DNA of 64,000 nucleotides from Spirometra erinaceieuropaei (Eukaryota > Platyhelminthes > Cestoda > Diphyllobothriidea > Diphyllobothriidae), in contig CACRXP010000378.1 of assembly GCA_902702965.1 (NCBI GenBank), positions 466,022 to 530,021 of the forward strand, given 5' to 3'. Below, piece after piece: positions 1 through 11,342 of the stretch (position 1 is the first letter of the stretch; every line of letters starts with the position of its first letter). The position numbers and the translations under genes were made by a program. Below the pieces are notes generated by a model that searched no databases, was not told the origin of the DNA, and saw nothing but the letters and a program-made list of their open reading frames with translations.

Positions 1-1268
1 GTGACGTCAAAACGCCTTAAATAACCTGTCTCTTGTTTGAAGGAGGTAGGTCCTAGGCGGTAAATGGGTTAACGTTCATAGCGCTCGTTTCAAAGGCGGG
101 CATAAACTTTGGGGGTGAACTGAAAATATCGCGCGGTGGAGATTTTGCTCTGTTTGGGTCCAGTAACTGCAGAGGGCTGTAAAAGTCCTTCCCTGGCCTA
201 CAATTTCACCTGGCTTAGTGTTCTTTGAAGTGAGGCATCGGTCTCTGTATGTATGTCATTTCTTTAGTCGTGCTAGTTAAACGAGTTCTTAATCTATAGT
301 GTAACGAGCTTGTAGGAGGCGGTGCTTGTCAAGAACACTAAAAACTTACCTAGGCTGTTGCATCATCTTTTCAAGTAGAAAAACTTCCTTAAGCCGCCCT
401 TGGCGCTCTCATGGGGAATCTGTAGTTACATTCTGCAAATCCATGCGCCGGCTTCTCAGTCAGCTTTGATAATCCTAGTTTTAAGAATACCTTAATTTCG
501 CTACTGCTAACCTCCTCACCGATTTTCGGCACGTACGATAACTCAGTCGTTAAACCTCGTGGGATTAACAACATACCGATCTCTCCGCAAAAACGCTTGC
601 TACTCGAACTGTTTAGGAATTTTCATTTTTCCCTAGCCTGAGTTCTGCTTTCAAAAAAATGTCCAGGGTTTCGACTTCGCCTGAATTATTCATCTCAAAG
701 CTGCTGCGTGGGAACATCTGGCAAACCTAATTTTATGGACACAGTTCGGCTGAACCCTTTGTTTCTGGCAATTCTGAGAGACCCTGGCGACTGATGACGA
801 GAATGACTCTCGGCAAAACTGTCTGTTTTTTCCGTACTGCCTAAAATAGCCATCATAGTGGACATTAAACGGGGTTCAGCAGAGCCTCGAGGGAGGCACA
901 TTTTGTTTTGACGGATCCGAAACAAGCCTGAACCATGTAGGTAGTCGTTCATTCATCGCACATCCGTTGCGTCTGCCAGTTAAAAAAAAACTGACGCATT
1001 AGAAGCTCAGCTGCCTAGCATGGACTGCCTGCGTGCGTCAAAAGCTTCATGATAGGCGGCTGTCTGCCCAAGCGTGCTACAAGAATTCGAAAAGGTCATC
1101 TGGGCTACGGGAAACGGTGTAACTTTTTTGGCATGCGTGTAGCCTGGTTCAGGCGTCAAGCAAGTCATCAAAAGGTGATAGATAATGCACTTCCACACAA
1201 AACATTCCGCATAATTTTGCGGCCAGACGATTGATCCTGCCTATTAACTTCGTGAACTCTAACTATGC
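1..1268. other. No gene recognised
   Basis: Short open frames occur on both strands but none shows a recognisable domain, a convincing splice-site pair or biased composition. I see no RNA gene or clear repeat copy here. Confidence 0.5.
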
Positions 1269-1505
1269 TTTCATGTACGTTCTGTTTGGAATGGAAATTC
1301 GGTCGGACACGGGAAGGTGGATCCTTCAATTATTGCAGGCGACCTACTTTCCGGCTCCAAATTTACCTTTATCGACCTCGTTAGATCTAGATCTGTTTTC
1401 ACTTACGTTATATTTGGGATGGAAATTTGGTCGGACAGGGGAAGGTGGATCCTTCAAGTACTGCAGGCGACATTCTTTCCGGCTCTAAATTTAACTTTAA
1501 TCTTA
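1269..1505 (+). repeat. Two-unit 128-bp tandem duplication
   Basis: Two units start at 1269 and 1397. They share blocks such as gaaggtggatccttcaa (about 1313 and 1441) and ccggctc/tAAATTTA. The offset between matching blocks is 128 bp. Scattered substitutions mean the duplication is not recent. All reading frames across it are by-products of the repeat. It runs straight into a telomere-like tract, so the two may form one satellite-type array. Confidence 0.75.
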
Positions 1506-1545
1506 ACGCTTACCTTGAAGCTGACCTTCGTAACCATAGCCCAAA

Positions 1546-1616
1546 TCCTAATCCCCCAGCCCCAACTCTGACCCTAAGACCAACCTTCGTAACCCTGACT
1601 CTGACCCCAGTTCTAA
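1546..1616 (-). repeat. Degenerate telomere-like (CCCTAA) tract
   Basis: The plus strand reads as decayed CCCTAA/CCCTGA hexamers (aatccccc, accctaaga, aaccctgact, ctgacccc). This is the C-rich strand of TTAGGG, the telomere repeat of flatworms and most animals. It abuts the start of the MITE at 1617. Similar tracts occur at about 41400 and 45832. Confidence 0.55.
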
Positions 1617-2604
1617 CAGTGACTGATCTCATGAAATGTTGGCCGAAATTCTTAAATACGTTTTTGATTAGGAAGGAAAAATTAGGTGGGGTTGTAGTAC
1701 TGAATATCATGCGGCATAAACTTATATTATTTTGGATCTGCCGGAAAGTCGACATTTGAATGTACTTCTTTTCGACCGCTTCTAGAAACCGCACTCGGTA
1801 AAAGATTACTCCTTATGCAGCATACGTTTTTCTCATTTATTCTCGATTGTCTTATAAATTCAAATATATTTTTTTGGAAAAAGTGCACACAGAGATATGC
1901 TTTAGTTCGCATATTTGGTAGAAAATCAAGCTGTCTTCATATTTTATACGCAAAGAAAATTTACCTTTCGGTTTTAAAAAAGTTTAAAATTATGAGATTT
2001 TTAAGGCCATGCAATGCCCATGTATACAGCAACGTTCCTGTCCATTCATCAATACTTCTCATGAAATGTATAACACAGTCCACACTCATTGCAAAAGTTA
2101 ATCAACTCCGTATGGTATATTCTGAAAGGCCTAGAGGAGTATATGATCTTGTGTACGCGGAAAGCATGCGCCTTCTAGACTAAAAATCGCCAAAGGCTGA
2201 TGCAACGTCTGAGCAGGCTCAAAATTATTAAGGAATTAGGAAACTTTTTAAAACTAAAAGATGCCTTTTCTTTGGGTATTAAATGTGAAGGCAACGTGAA
2301 TTTCTATCAAACGAGTAGAAGAATGCATATTTTGTGCATGTCCTCTAAAAAATATATTTGAATAAATGAGACCATGGTAAATCACTGTGAGATATGAATG
2401 CTACATAAATAGTTATCTTTTACCGAATAAAGTTTCTACAGGAGGTTGAAATGCAGTGTCTAAAAAAGCCGGCATCGTAGCGAATCCGAAATATTATAGT
2501 GCTGGGCACATGACAATCAATATTATCCCACCTAAGTAATCCTTCATAGCCGAAAACGCATTTAAGAATTTCGGTCAACATTTAATGTGATCGATCACTC
2601 ACTG
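1617..2604 (-). mobile_element. Fold-back TA-MITE, subfamily B, complete copy
   Basis: The left end begins CAGTGACTGATCTCATG and the right end is its inverted form, ATCGATCACTCACTG followed by TA. Arms of about 370 bp are inverted repeats of each other around a ~270 bp spacer. The left tip lacks about 4 bp relative to the copies at 6606 and 35512. No transposase is encoded. TA-flanked CAGT termini suggest mobilisation by a Tc1/mariner-type transposase (inference). The strand given follows the spacer orientation, taking the copy at 8672 as plus. Confidence 0.85.
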
Positions 2605-3161
2605 TATGTTTGTCTGGAAATACGACTGTCAATAGCCTCTCCCATTCCCCCAGTTGAGACATAATCCTACACGTCTTCATAATTCCCAAATGAAATTGAC
2701 CCAGTTTGATGGATGAGACGGTAGGTCCTGCAGATCAGTTACGTCTGGGGCATCATTTGGGACAGAACTCCTGAAGACTTTCAGATGCTAGGGGCTTTCT
2801 CCACTGCTTACATTCGAGTAAATTCGCCTCTCTTTAAGTCGTTGGAGTTGGGAACCATTTAACAGAAGAATGCTGAAAAGGAAAAAGCAAACCTGAATTT
2901 CAAGAACGAGCCTTATTAAGGATGGAAATATTAGTAGAAAACAGTAATCTGCCGGGTTGTTAAATACTTAAAACGGGAGGCCTTACATAACATAAAATTT
3001 TGTTCAAGAACACTACTAAAAATGTATTTGCATCCCCAAAAATCGATTGTGGCAGACGTAATATTTCTAGGCGTGGATGCAGATCATTTTCAGTTTCATT
3101 GGGAAGACTAAACTCCTCCGCTAATATTTATAGACTCCTGGCCAAACATTGCAGGAAACTT
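2605..3161. other. No feature recognised
   Basis: A-rich unique-looking sequence between a MITE and the ~2 kb repeat. No domain, RNA or repeat is visible. Confidence 0.4.
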
Positions 3162-3964
3162 CATTGCCAGACAGTTTTTGTTTCGGATGAGCAAAAAACG
3201 ACACCATTTAGCGCATGGCCCGTTAGCGCGCCTCATCTAGCTCGTGCACCTTCAAGTCCAAGTGGCAAAATTCCAAATGTTGTGATATTACTCTGCGGCG
3301 CCATCAATAAATACAAAAGTTTCAGTCTTGTATCAGCGCCCAGATTATTCTCTTCTTGACATAGATCAGTGTTCAAGGGCTGTTTATATCCGTATTATTT
3401 GAATAAGACGTTCTCGTCAAAGCATCGGAGAAGGACTTTCAATTAAGCGTATGAGAGTGCTTATCACTTCGCAAAGATCTCCCATCTATGAGCGTAGGAA
3501 CGCTCCTGGCTTGAGTAAGTTGGCACGCAGTAAAGTCGTGCCACCTAGCGTCTGGCCCTCCGAACGCCATTCAAAGGCTGGCGTCCGGCCGAACCTGGGG
3601 CTACTAAAGTGGTCGCTAGAGTGCTGAGATTCGATTAATTATCGTACCGGCCTATTTCCCATGTGTTTATTAACCTGCAGAGCGGATAAGAGCCTCCGCA
3701 CCTAACGGTTAGAGCGCACTCGGGAACGGCGTTGAGAGGAATGTTTTGGTAATTGCGCGGTAGTTGGTCGAACAATCATAACAGTCAGTACGGCAAACAG
3801 ATTCAAACATGTCCTTAGGCGACAACGGGATCTTGCGCGTTGCATCAACAAAACAAAGACGGGACGATTATCGATCCAATTGCATTAGAGTTTATATTCG
3901 TTGAAGTTTGCCAATGGGGCGCCAGTTTAGACTAGTCGTGAAGAGCTGCGTAGAGAAAGCTAGT

Positions 3965-4189
3965 ATGTACATAATGGTAGAGGAACGCTCACCGGCCGTT
4001 TTTTACAGAACTCACTCGCCCCGTTGTGTCTTGGAGCTCTCTTTCTCTCAAGCCCAACCATCAACAGTGCGATGGCGCATGATATAGGCAGAATGGCATC
4101 ACCGGCAAAGACAAGGGATAATGGAATGTCCCTTTCTGCCCTATATGCCGTCCCCAGCCAGCCATAACAAACCCCGAAGTGCGGAACAC
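3965..4189 (-). repeat. SINE body and 3' part embedded in the ~2 kb repeat
   Basis: Read on the minus strand this carries the SINE body landmarks (cgcacttcggggtttgtta, a ggcagaaagggacattcc variant, tctttgccggtgatgccatt, catgcgc, gggcttgagagaaagagagc, acaacggggcgagtgagttc). The same segment is at the same place in the copy at 31528-33853, so it was captured before the block duplicated. Confidence 0.65.
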
Positions 4190-4398
4190 CTTGGCAGTCG
4201 CTTCGCAATGGTCTCTCATCTGCGTGCTTCCAGGTGTCTGGTATTCTCCCGACTGTCCTTTCGACCTCATCGTTCACTCCAAAGCCTTTGCGAGAAGCAA
4301 ACACGTTGACAGAGCAACTGTGGCAGCCCAGATTTTGGGGTGTGGACGTAAATATGCTCCTGACTTGTGTACTTAGACAGGCAGGAGTGGCTCGCCAT

Positions 4399-5195
4399 AT
4401 AATGACTACTTAAGTAGCATGCCATTTTCTCATTGATTTTCAATGCCCTTGAAAATTCAATTATATTAAATGGAAAACATGCATAAAATTATTCATTCCT
4501 TTACTTATTCGGTAGAAAATGCATCTTCTTCCAATTTTATACTCAAAAGAAGAATATAATTCGGTTTTAAAAAAACATTTCGAATTCCCGCATAATTTTG
4601 AACCCGACCTGTTGTTACACTTGCATTTAGGGTTTCAAAAACTATTTTCCGTGTACGGAAATCCATGCATTTATCTACGGTGTTAAGAGGAGACTATATG
4701 AGGATCATTAAATTTAAGCAGTGGATTTGAGAAATATTGTTAACTTTACAAGCCATATTCGTAAATGCATATACATGACGTTTCATGAACGACCACTTAA
4801 CGGTATTAAAAAATCTCACAATTAAAAACTTTTTTAAAACCGAATTATACTCTTCTTTTGAGTATGAAATTTGCAGAAGATGTGATTTTCTACCGAATAA
4901 GTAAAGGAATGAATAATTTTATGCATGTTTTCCATGAAAACTATAAGTGAATTTTAAGGGGCATTCAAAATAATGAGAAAATTGCAAACAAATTAAGTAG
5001 TCATTTTTGCAGAGTATAGATACTGCATGCAGCCGAAAATAAGTTCGTTCGAAAGCGGACACCCTGAGGTAATTGGATCATTATAGATTTATGCTGCATC
5101 ATGACTGGTTTTCCAACACCACTTACTTTATCTTTTCGAAAGGAGAACTCATTTCGAAATTTTGGTTGACATTTCATGAGTTAGCGCATCTACTG
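4399..5195 (+). mobile_element. Fold-back TA-MITE, 5'-truncated, inserted in the ~2 kb repeat
   Basis: Begins abruptly inside the left arm (atgactacttaagtagcatg) and continues through the spacer and a complete right arm ending catttcatgagttagcgcat then CTACTG. The corresponding place in the other repeat copy (about 32270) has no insertion, only catatagtatcaatgac on the reverse strand. This gives an empty-site comparison. The outer part of the left arm is missing. Confidence 0.85.
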
Positions 5196-5972
5196 TGATA
5201 TCAATGACTTCTGATACCGACGCCTCCCCTCATGTGAGGACTGCATACATCTGCAGCTGGCAAAGGAGGCCCCCATTTTCAAACGAAATTAACATCGAGG
5301 GTGCGCGGGTTAACACGCATGCTGCATGCTGGTGGGACTGCGGATGAAGAAGGGGAACGAGGGGTACGGGTGCAGACTACCGGACTCAGAGGCAATGAGC
5401 ATTTAGGGGGCAGACAAGAGGCTGGCCACGGACCAACTTTCGTTATTGTTTAGTGGTATGCGCCAGCAGTCGAAAAAAAGAAGGCAAATACGAGCAAAGT
5501 CTGACAGATGTACAGCTAGCGATGGCCTAAGAATTAAACCAACGTCCGGATAGAGGCCAGTTTATGTTGCAATTTTGCGGTGCAACCGACCAGGTCTGCT
5601 CACAAGGCCTCACGGTCAACGTGGCGACTCATGCCGTCTGCTTCGGCTGCCAGACCTTCAGAAGTCCTCGCGAGCATCCGTTAGTGGCCATAGTGACAGC
5701 CTCAGTGGCTTTCCAGTGGGAAAGGTGGACGCGTGTACATGTGCGTGAGCAAAACTGTTGGGTGAGCATCTTGTACTAATTCATGCGAGTTGCAACACGT
5801 CGACCGTACGAACAAACTGCACGCAAGAGCGAATTGCGCGTGAACGGCCGTAAATAACGTTTTTCTTCGTTCCTTTTGGATGAAATGTTTAATTAGTATG
5901 GGCGTGCTACAATCCATGAAAGAGTTGGGTGATGGGGGCTGTGAATAACGACGCGGCTATTTATTTGTTCCG

Positions 5973-6605
5973 TTTGACCGTGCATTGCAAAATACATAGG
6001 ACATTTGTTGGTTCTGAATGAACGGTTTGGGTGCATTGAATTTCTCTCCAACGGGTTAGTCTTGCCTTAGTATCGAAGGGCGCGGTGGTGGAGAGCCCCC
6101 ATGCGGCCTCTTTTGTGGACTCCTCCTTCACAGTTGCGGCAAGCTCGGCTTTAGAACCACTCATGCAAACGTTTGTCGTGAGATACCCTTCCTCCAGTTT
6201 TAGCATTCAAGCGTTTAGAAACGGTAGGGTGCCATTCGATGTCTCTCCACAAGCGACTCCAATAGTCTGGATGACACTGTCCACTCCCTAGTCGAATCGT
6301 TATATCTCGTCTCTTCTCGCGATAACCAAACCGCCGTTAGAGTAACGGAATCAGTGTTTTGATTTAGCATTTCGACTGGCGTCTTCTGGTTGTTGCACGA
6401 CCAATCCGGTCCTGGTTGGTGGAATTGACGGTAGATTTCAAGGCAGAGACTGCATCCTTCTATAAAATGGGTCGCTGGAATTCGTATAAAATAGCCCTCG
6501 AATGGGTGGCAGGGTTCACGGTCTGTCAACAACCGACCAATCAGAGCTCGGATTGCCCATGACAGCAGAACGGTGGTGTCCACATGAAGTGGGGGGAGGC
6601 AAATA
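5973..6605. other. No gene recognised
   Basis: Open frames exist on both strands, up to about 136 codons on the minus strand at 6215-6625, but the longest runs into the MITE terminus. None has recognisable motifs. Confidence 0.4.
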
Positions 6606-7596
6606 CAGTGCGTGACATATCTCATGAAATTTTGGCAGAAATTCTGAAATGCGTTTTCGATTAGGAAGGATTACTTGGTCTCGGTTGTAAGACTGACTAT
6701 CCTAAGGCATACTCTTATAACATTTTGAACTCGGCAGGATGTTGGCTTTTAAATGCACTTCTTTTCATTCTCCTGTAGAAAGCGTGCTCCGTGAAAAATG
6801 ACTACTTAAGTAGCATGCATTTTTCCTATTGATTTTGGATGGTCCTGGAAATTCGAATATATTTTATAGAAACCACAAAGAAAAATATGCTTTTTAGTCA
6901 ATAAACAGAGAATCACGTCTTCTTTATATTTTATACTTGAGGAAGGAGTATAATTAGGTTTTAAAAAGTTTCTAATTATGAGACTCTTTAAGACCGCGAT
7001 ATGTCTATTCACATAGCATCGTATCTGGCCGTTTACCACTGCTCCTCATGAACTGTACAACATGGTCCGCATCCATTGCAAAATTTCATGGTCCCTGTAT
7101 GATATCTCTTTAAAGACATAGAAAAATATGGGAATTTCTTTACGCGGAACGCATACGCATTGTAGAGTGTAATCACTAAACGCTAATGCAACGAATAATC
7201 AGGCTTCAAATTTTTCGGCAATTAGAAAACTTTTTTTAAACCTAATTATACTCCTTCCTTAAGTATAAAATATAAAGAAGACGTAATTCTTTATTGATTG
7301 ATTAAAAGAAAACATATTTTTGTTTGTGGTTTCTAAAAAATATATTTGAATTTCCAGGACCATCCAAAATCAATAGGAAAAATGCATTCTATTTAAGTAG
7401 TCAGTTTTTTCCAAGCACTCTTTCTATAGGAGAATGAAAAGAAGTGCATTTAAAAGTAGACATCCTGCCGAGTCCAAAATGTTATAAGAGTATGCCTTTA
7501 GATAGTCAGTATCACAACTGCGATCAAGTAATCCTTCCTAATCGAAAACGTATTTCAGAATTTCAGCCGACGTTTCATGAGATAGGTCACGCACTG
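6606..7596 (-). mobile_element. Fold-back TA-MITE, subfamily B, complete 991-bp copy
   Basis: Ends are CAGTGCGTGAC and its perfect inverse GTCACGCACTG, flanked on both sides by TA (6604-6605 and 7597-7598). This is the cleanest target-site duplication in the window. Both arms carry a pair of ctacttaagtag palindromes. The right-hand one has the variant ctatttaagtag. The spacer runs opposite to the copy at 8672. No coding capacity. Confidence 0.92.
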
Positions 7597-7639
7597 TAGA
7601 TGCAGCGTGGTTTCAGGATTCTTCTGCCTTCATTCATTC

Positions 7640-7980
7640 GATCAAAAAAATCGACCACCATCTGGGGCCAGCAAATAAAATCTGAGCAAGCAAACAGTGC
7701 AGATGGTGCATGGATGCCATCCTGCAGATGGGTCTCATGAGTAGCTCATGGAAACGGAGTTCGCCAGTGCCTCTCCACCTGGACATTTTTGGTCGCTGTA
7801 GACGGAGACTGGATGCACACAGTTCTATTGCCTCTCTGAAGTAAACAAGCCCCAACTTAGTGGCAGGCATCACGAGTAGACAGGTCAGCCAGGCTATTAT
7901 GGCTGATCTAAAATTGTTACGGGCCTTTTCTGCCTTCACTCAGTCAACCCTAACGTTGGCTACCGTCTGGGATGGGAAGC
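7640..7980 (+). repeat. Dispersed repeat, related to 48130-48460
   Basis: Shares ordered blocks with 48130-48460 in the same orientation: tctctgaagtaaacaagccc / tctgtgagacaaacaagctt, agtggcaggcatcacgagta / agtggcagaattcatgagtg, and ttctgccttcactcagtc / ttttgccttcattaagtc. It is about 340 bp and moderately diverged. The minus-strand frame of 101 codons crossing it (7634-7939) is not preserved in the other copy, so I do not treat it as a gene. Confidence 0.6.
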
Positions 7981-8611
7981 GCAAACATCTGCGAAAATAG
8001 CTTGTGGATGCGTCATCCCTATTATCATATAGCTACCATGTTTGACTCAATTTCCAACGGTTTGTCCGTAGCCTCTTTCAGCCATGCATGAATCAGCACG
8101 CGTCTGCTTACAGGTACTTTTTATACTGAATTTAATTTACACAACGCGGACGGCCGAAACCTCAGAATTAAGCAGCGTGTGTGCCTGTAAAAAAATTTAT
8201 TTAATTAAAATTGTTCGTTTTGAAGTCCCGATGGTCTGAGCGAACTGAATCCAAAAGACTGCAATCTCGTATGAAGGATATGAAAGATTTATTAAATCAT
8301 CTTTAGCAATGCCTCCTTCTACCTTCAGTAGAAATATGCAAGTATTTAACAAACGGCATCCAGACATCAGACAGCTAGCACAAGCATACGATAGACAGCC
8401 TGCCTAGTAAATAATAATAGTGACCTTTTAAAATGCCATCACACATAGAAATGACATCTACTCAAAAGTTAATACGGCAGCATGGAGTAAGTCAATCGGA
8501 ATGAAGCTTTGTTGTCTTAGTTCAAAGCTGATAGGAATATATGAGCTTAAATCTATCAAATCCGGTGAAATGACTACGTAGTATTCATAAACCCAAGACA
8601 GACAGACAGCA
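7981..8611. other. No gene recognised
   Basis: AT-rich spacer between repeats. No RNA, domain or splice structure seen. Confidence 0.4.
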
Positions 8612-8665
8612 AGTAGTATACAGCCGGAAATAAGTTTGTTCGAAAACCGGCGTCCTGGGGTAATT
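8612..8665 (+). repeat. MITE right-arm fragment
   Basis: About 55 bp matching the inner right arm (cagccggaaataagtttgtt, cggcgtcctggggtaatt), cut off where the complete copy at 8672 begins. This suggests one MITE inserted into, or recombined with, an older one. Confidence 0.6.
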
Positions 8666-8671
8666 GAAATA

Positions 8672-9665
8672 AAGTAGATGTGCTAACTCATGAAATTTCA
8701 ACCGAAATTTCGAAATGCGTTCTCGTTTTGCGAAGATAAATTAAGTAGTGTTGTAAAACTAATCATAATGCAGCATAAATCTATAATGATCCAGTTATCT
8801 CAGGGTGTCGGTATTCGAAAGAACTTATTTTCGGCTGCATGCAAGATATATACTCTGCAAAAAATGACTACTTATGTAACATGCCATTTTCTCATTGATT
8901 TTCGATGCCCTTAAAAATTCAATTATATTTCATGGAAAACATGCATAAAATTATTCATTCTTTTACTTATTTGGTAAAAAATCACGTCTTCTTCTAATTT
9001 CATACTCAAAAAGAATACAATTCGGTTTTAAAAACTTTTCTAATTCCCGAACAATTCTAAACCCGACCTGCTGTTATACTTGCATTCAGGGTTTCGAAAC
9101 TACGAGCTGTATATTTTCTGTGTACGGAAAACCATGCATTCCTCTACGGTGTTAAGAGGAGACTATATAAGGTTCATAAAATTAAGCAGTGGATTTGAGC
9201 AATATTGTTAACTTTACAAGTCACATTCGTAAATGCAAATACATGACAATTCATGAACGACCATTTAACGGTATTAAAAAAAACTCACAATTAGAAACCT
9301 TTTTAAAACCAAATTATACCCTTCTTTTAGGCATGAAATCGAAAGAAGACGCAATGTTCCACCGAATAAGTAAAAGAATGAATATTTTATGCATGTTTTC
9401 CATGAAATATAATTGCATTTTCAAGGGCATCGAAAATCAAAGCGAAAATTGCATACTGAATACGTAGCCATTTTTTGCAGAATATAGATGTTGCATGCAG
9501 CCGAAAATAAGTTCCTTCAAAAGCCGACACCCTGCGGTAACTGGATCCTTATACATTTATGCTGCACCATGATTAGTTGTACAGCACCATACTTAATTTA
9601 TCTTTTCAAAACGAGAACGAATTTCGAAATTTTGGTTCACATTTCATGAGTTAGCACATCTATTG
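8672..9665 (+). mobile_element. Fold-back TA-MITE, subfamily C, complete copy (reference orientation)
   Basis: Left end agtagatgtgctaactcatg; right end catgagttagcacatctatt then G. The arms are inverted repeats of about 370 bp. The spacer (about 9040-9300) reads cccgacctgctgtta ... tgttaagaggagactatata ... ttcatgaacgaccatttaac, and I use it to define plus orientation for the family. The open frame at 9189-9467 is an accident of the repeat. Confidence 0.88.
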
Positions 9666-9924
9666 TAGTCCTCCCCTAGCGAGTTTGGTTTTCCCAGGTG
9701 ACAAGAGCTACGTACCCTAGCACGTACACAGAGTGCTTCGGGGTCGGATGTGGTTATCTAGCCGCACCTGATGTAAACAAATTTCAGCCACCTGTAATAC
9801 AGGACCGGTCCGTCATGATCTCCGTGAAACTATTATTTCAACGTCAGTGAGTCTAATTCGTCCTCCGCCTGGAGTTCAGATGTAAAATAAGAGTGTTACT
9901 CAGCTTCTGCAAGCTTCTGCAGGA

Positions 9925-10036
9925 TAGATTCATGCTGCACCATGGTCAGTTTTACAACACTACTTAATTTATCTTTTCGAAACGAGAACGCATTTCGAAA
10001 TTTTGGTTAAAATTTCATGAGCTAGCACATCTACTG
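9925..10036 (+). repeat. MITE right-end fragment
   Basis: The terminal ~110 bp of a right arm (catgctgcaccatggtcagt ... atttcatgagctagcacatc, TACTG). It lies about 260 bp downstream of the complete copy and nearly duplicates its end, so it is a solo end or a remnant of local rearrangement. Confidence 0.7.
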
Positions 10037-10293
10037 CAACTGTAACTCGGACTTATATTTAAAGATATGTAGTGTTAAACTAGAGTGTGCCTCAGTCTTC
10101 TACTTTATCCTCCAAACGTATCGTGGCAATGTGCGCGCGTAAATTGACGTTCGAAGCAGGTACGCGCGTTCGTGGGGTTAGCCGCGGTCATCCACAACCG
10201 ACAACCGTCCGTTTTTGTCCTGTCCATCTCATTCATTGTCGTCCACTGTATGACCATGAAAAACTTAATTAGATAGTGCAAGAAAGAAATAAC

Positions 10294-10497
10294 GACCTTA
10301 AATGTTTGAAGACGTTGCAAACTTCCCAGTGCGGGATTTTCGGGAAGAAGTCTGCGCAGAGGCAGTTTGTTCTCCATTGAAGTCTAGCAGAGCAAATGGC
10401 GCTCAAACTTGCGTTTTGGGCTCTGCGGTGTTGAGTCACAGTATACCCACGACATTTACTTTGTATTCCGCGAGTATCGTGGCAGTGCGCTGGACCA
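10294..10497 (+). repeat. Dispersed repeat, inverted partner at 30781-30993
   Basis: Aligns to the reverse complement of 30781-30993: gaccttaaatgtt, gggaagaagtctgcgcagag / gggaagaggtcagcgcagag, ttgttctccattga / tctgttctctattga, tttactttgtatt, and cagtgcgctggacc / cagtgtgccggacc. About 205 bp. Short open frames across it are not conserved between copies. Confidence 0.7.
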
Positions 10498-11244
10498 AAT
10501 GACTTGTGTTATGACACAAAATCCTGGTCGGAATGTGTATTAGTCTTGACAAACTGAAATACATATGTACAACGCATGTATACTACAGAATGTCTGATGG
10601 CAGTTTGTGAACATTACGCGGTTATTCCGCTAAAGCTGACATCTAACGGTTCGGGCCTATAAAGCTCCATTTTCCGCGATTTATTTCAGATTAGGTCATT
10701 ACTTCAGGAGAAGATTAAAAAACCGACATTTGGCAGTCTTTGAATGCATGATTAGGAAGCATACGACTCAACAATACCCTAAATCACAGCTTTTGCATGG
10801 GGAACCGTCAGCTTTCAATTCAGATATCGTCATGCTTTTGAAATGAACAAAATGTTATTTTCTCACGGCATTAAATATGCGTGACGTCCATTACGATCAG
10901 AAGCATATGTGGTTTTGCCATGACCTATATCAGTTTACTTGACTGCACACAGGTAGTCTGGATGGAAAACCAAAACGTAACAGTGCATTTGTTAATTTTA
11001 ATTTGTGTTCCATAAATCACGGCGGTGCGACTTCACTTGGGTAGTCTTTTATAGCTAAAAGGGCTTCTGAGGCATTGCGATCAATTTTCTCGAATATTTC
11101 GCGACTGGGCGCGGCGAACGACAAAATGCAAAGCGACCAAACAGGCGGGCAAATGGGCAATGAGACCACTTGCTGATGACATCTCGGCCGTCGCGGGCAA
11201 CAATGTCCACGGTGTGACCCGCAGCATGCCGGACGCAGGTTGAT
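10498..11244. other. No gene recognised
   Basis: No domain, repeat or RNA recognised. Confidence 0.4.
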
Positions 11245-11342
11245 GACTTGCGCCGCATCTATCGCACTCTCTTCCCCACAAACTACCTGAATCCGGTGAC
11301 AAGGCAGAGTCAAGAAGACCTAAGGCGAGATAGGATGCGGTG
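11245..11342 (+). repeat. 'Gacttgcgc' dispersed repeat, copy 1
   Basis: Shares the ordered landmarks gacttgcgc, atctatcgcactctcttccc and a gagtcaagaagaccta / aggcgagatagg segment with copies at 30458, 34961 and 37201 (same strand) and a short minus-strand copy at 46641. Function unknown; no tRNA-like promoter boxes seen. Confidence 0.6.

Larger units (their letters stand above)
3162..5972 (+). repeat. ~2 kb unclassified interspersed repeat, left copy
   Basis: This block aligns along its whole length with the reverse complement of 31528-33853. Landmarks shared in order are agattattctcttct (about 3343), gaacgtct/acgttctc (about 3410), gattcgattaatt (about 3630), a SINE-derived segment (3965-4189), ggccacggaccaactttcgt (about 5427), caacgtccggatagaggcca (about 5541) and atttatttgttccg (its right edge). 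Without the MITE inserted at 4399-5195 the unit is about 2.0 kb. No open frame survives in both copies, so it looks like a non-autonomous or decayed element. I could not assign it to a superfamily. Confidence 0.8.

Noticed and set aside
5564..5779. 71-codon plus frame in the ~2 kb repeat
   Set aside because: The equivalent region of the inverted copy (31745-31920) has indels that break the frame.
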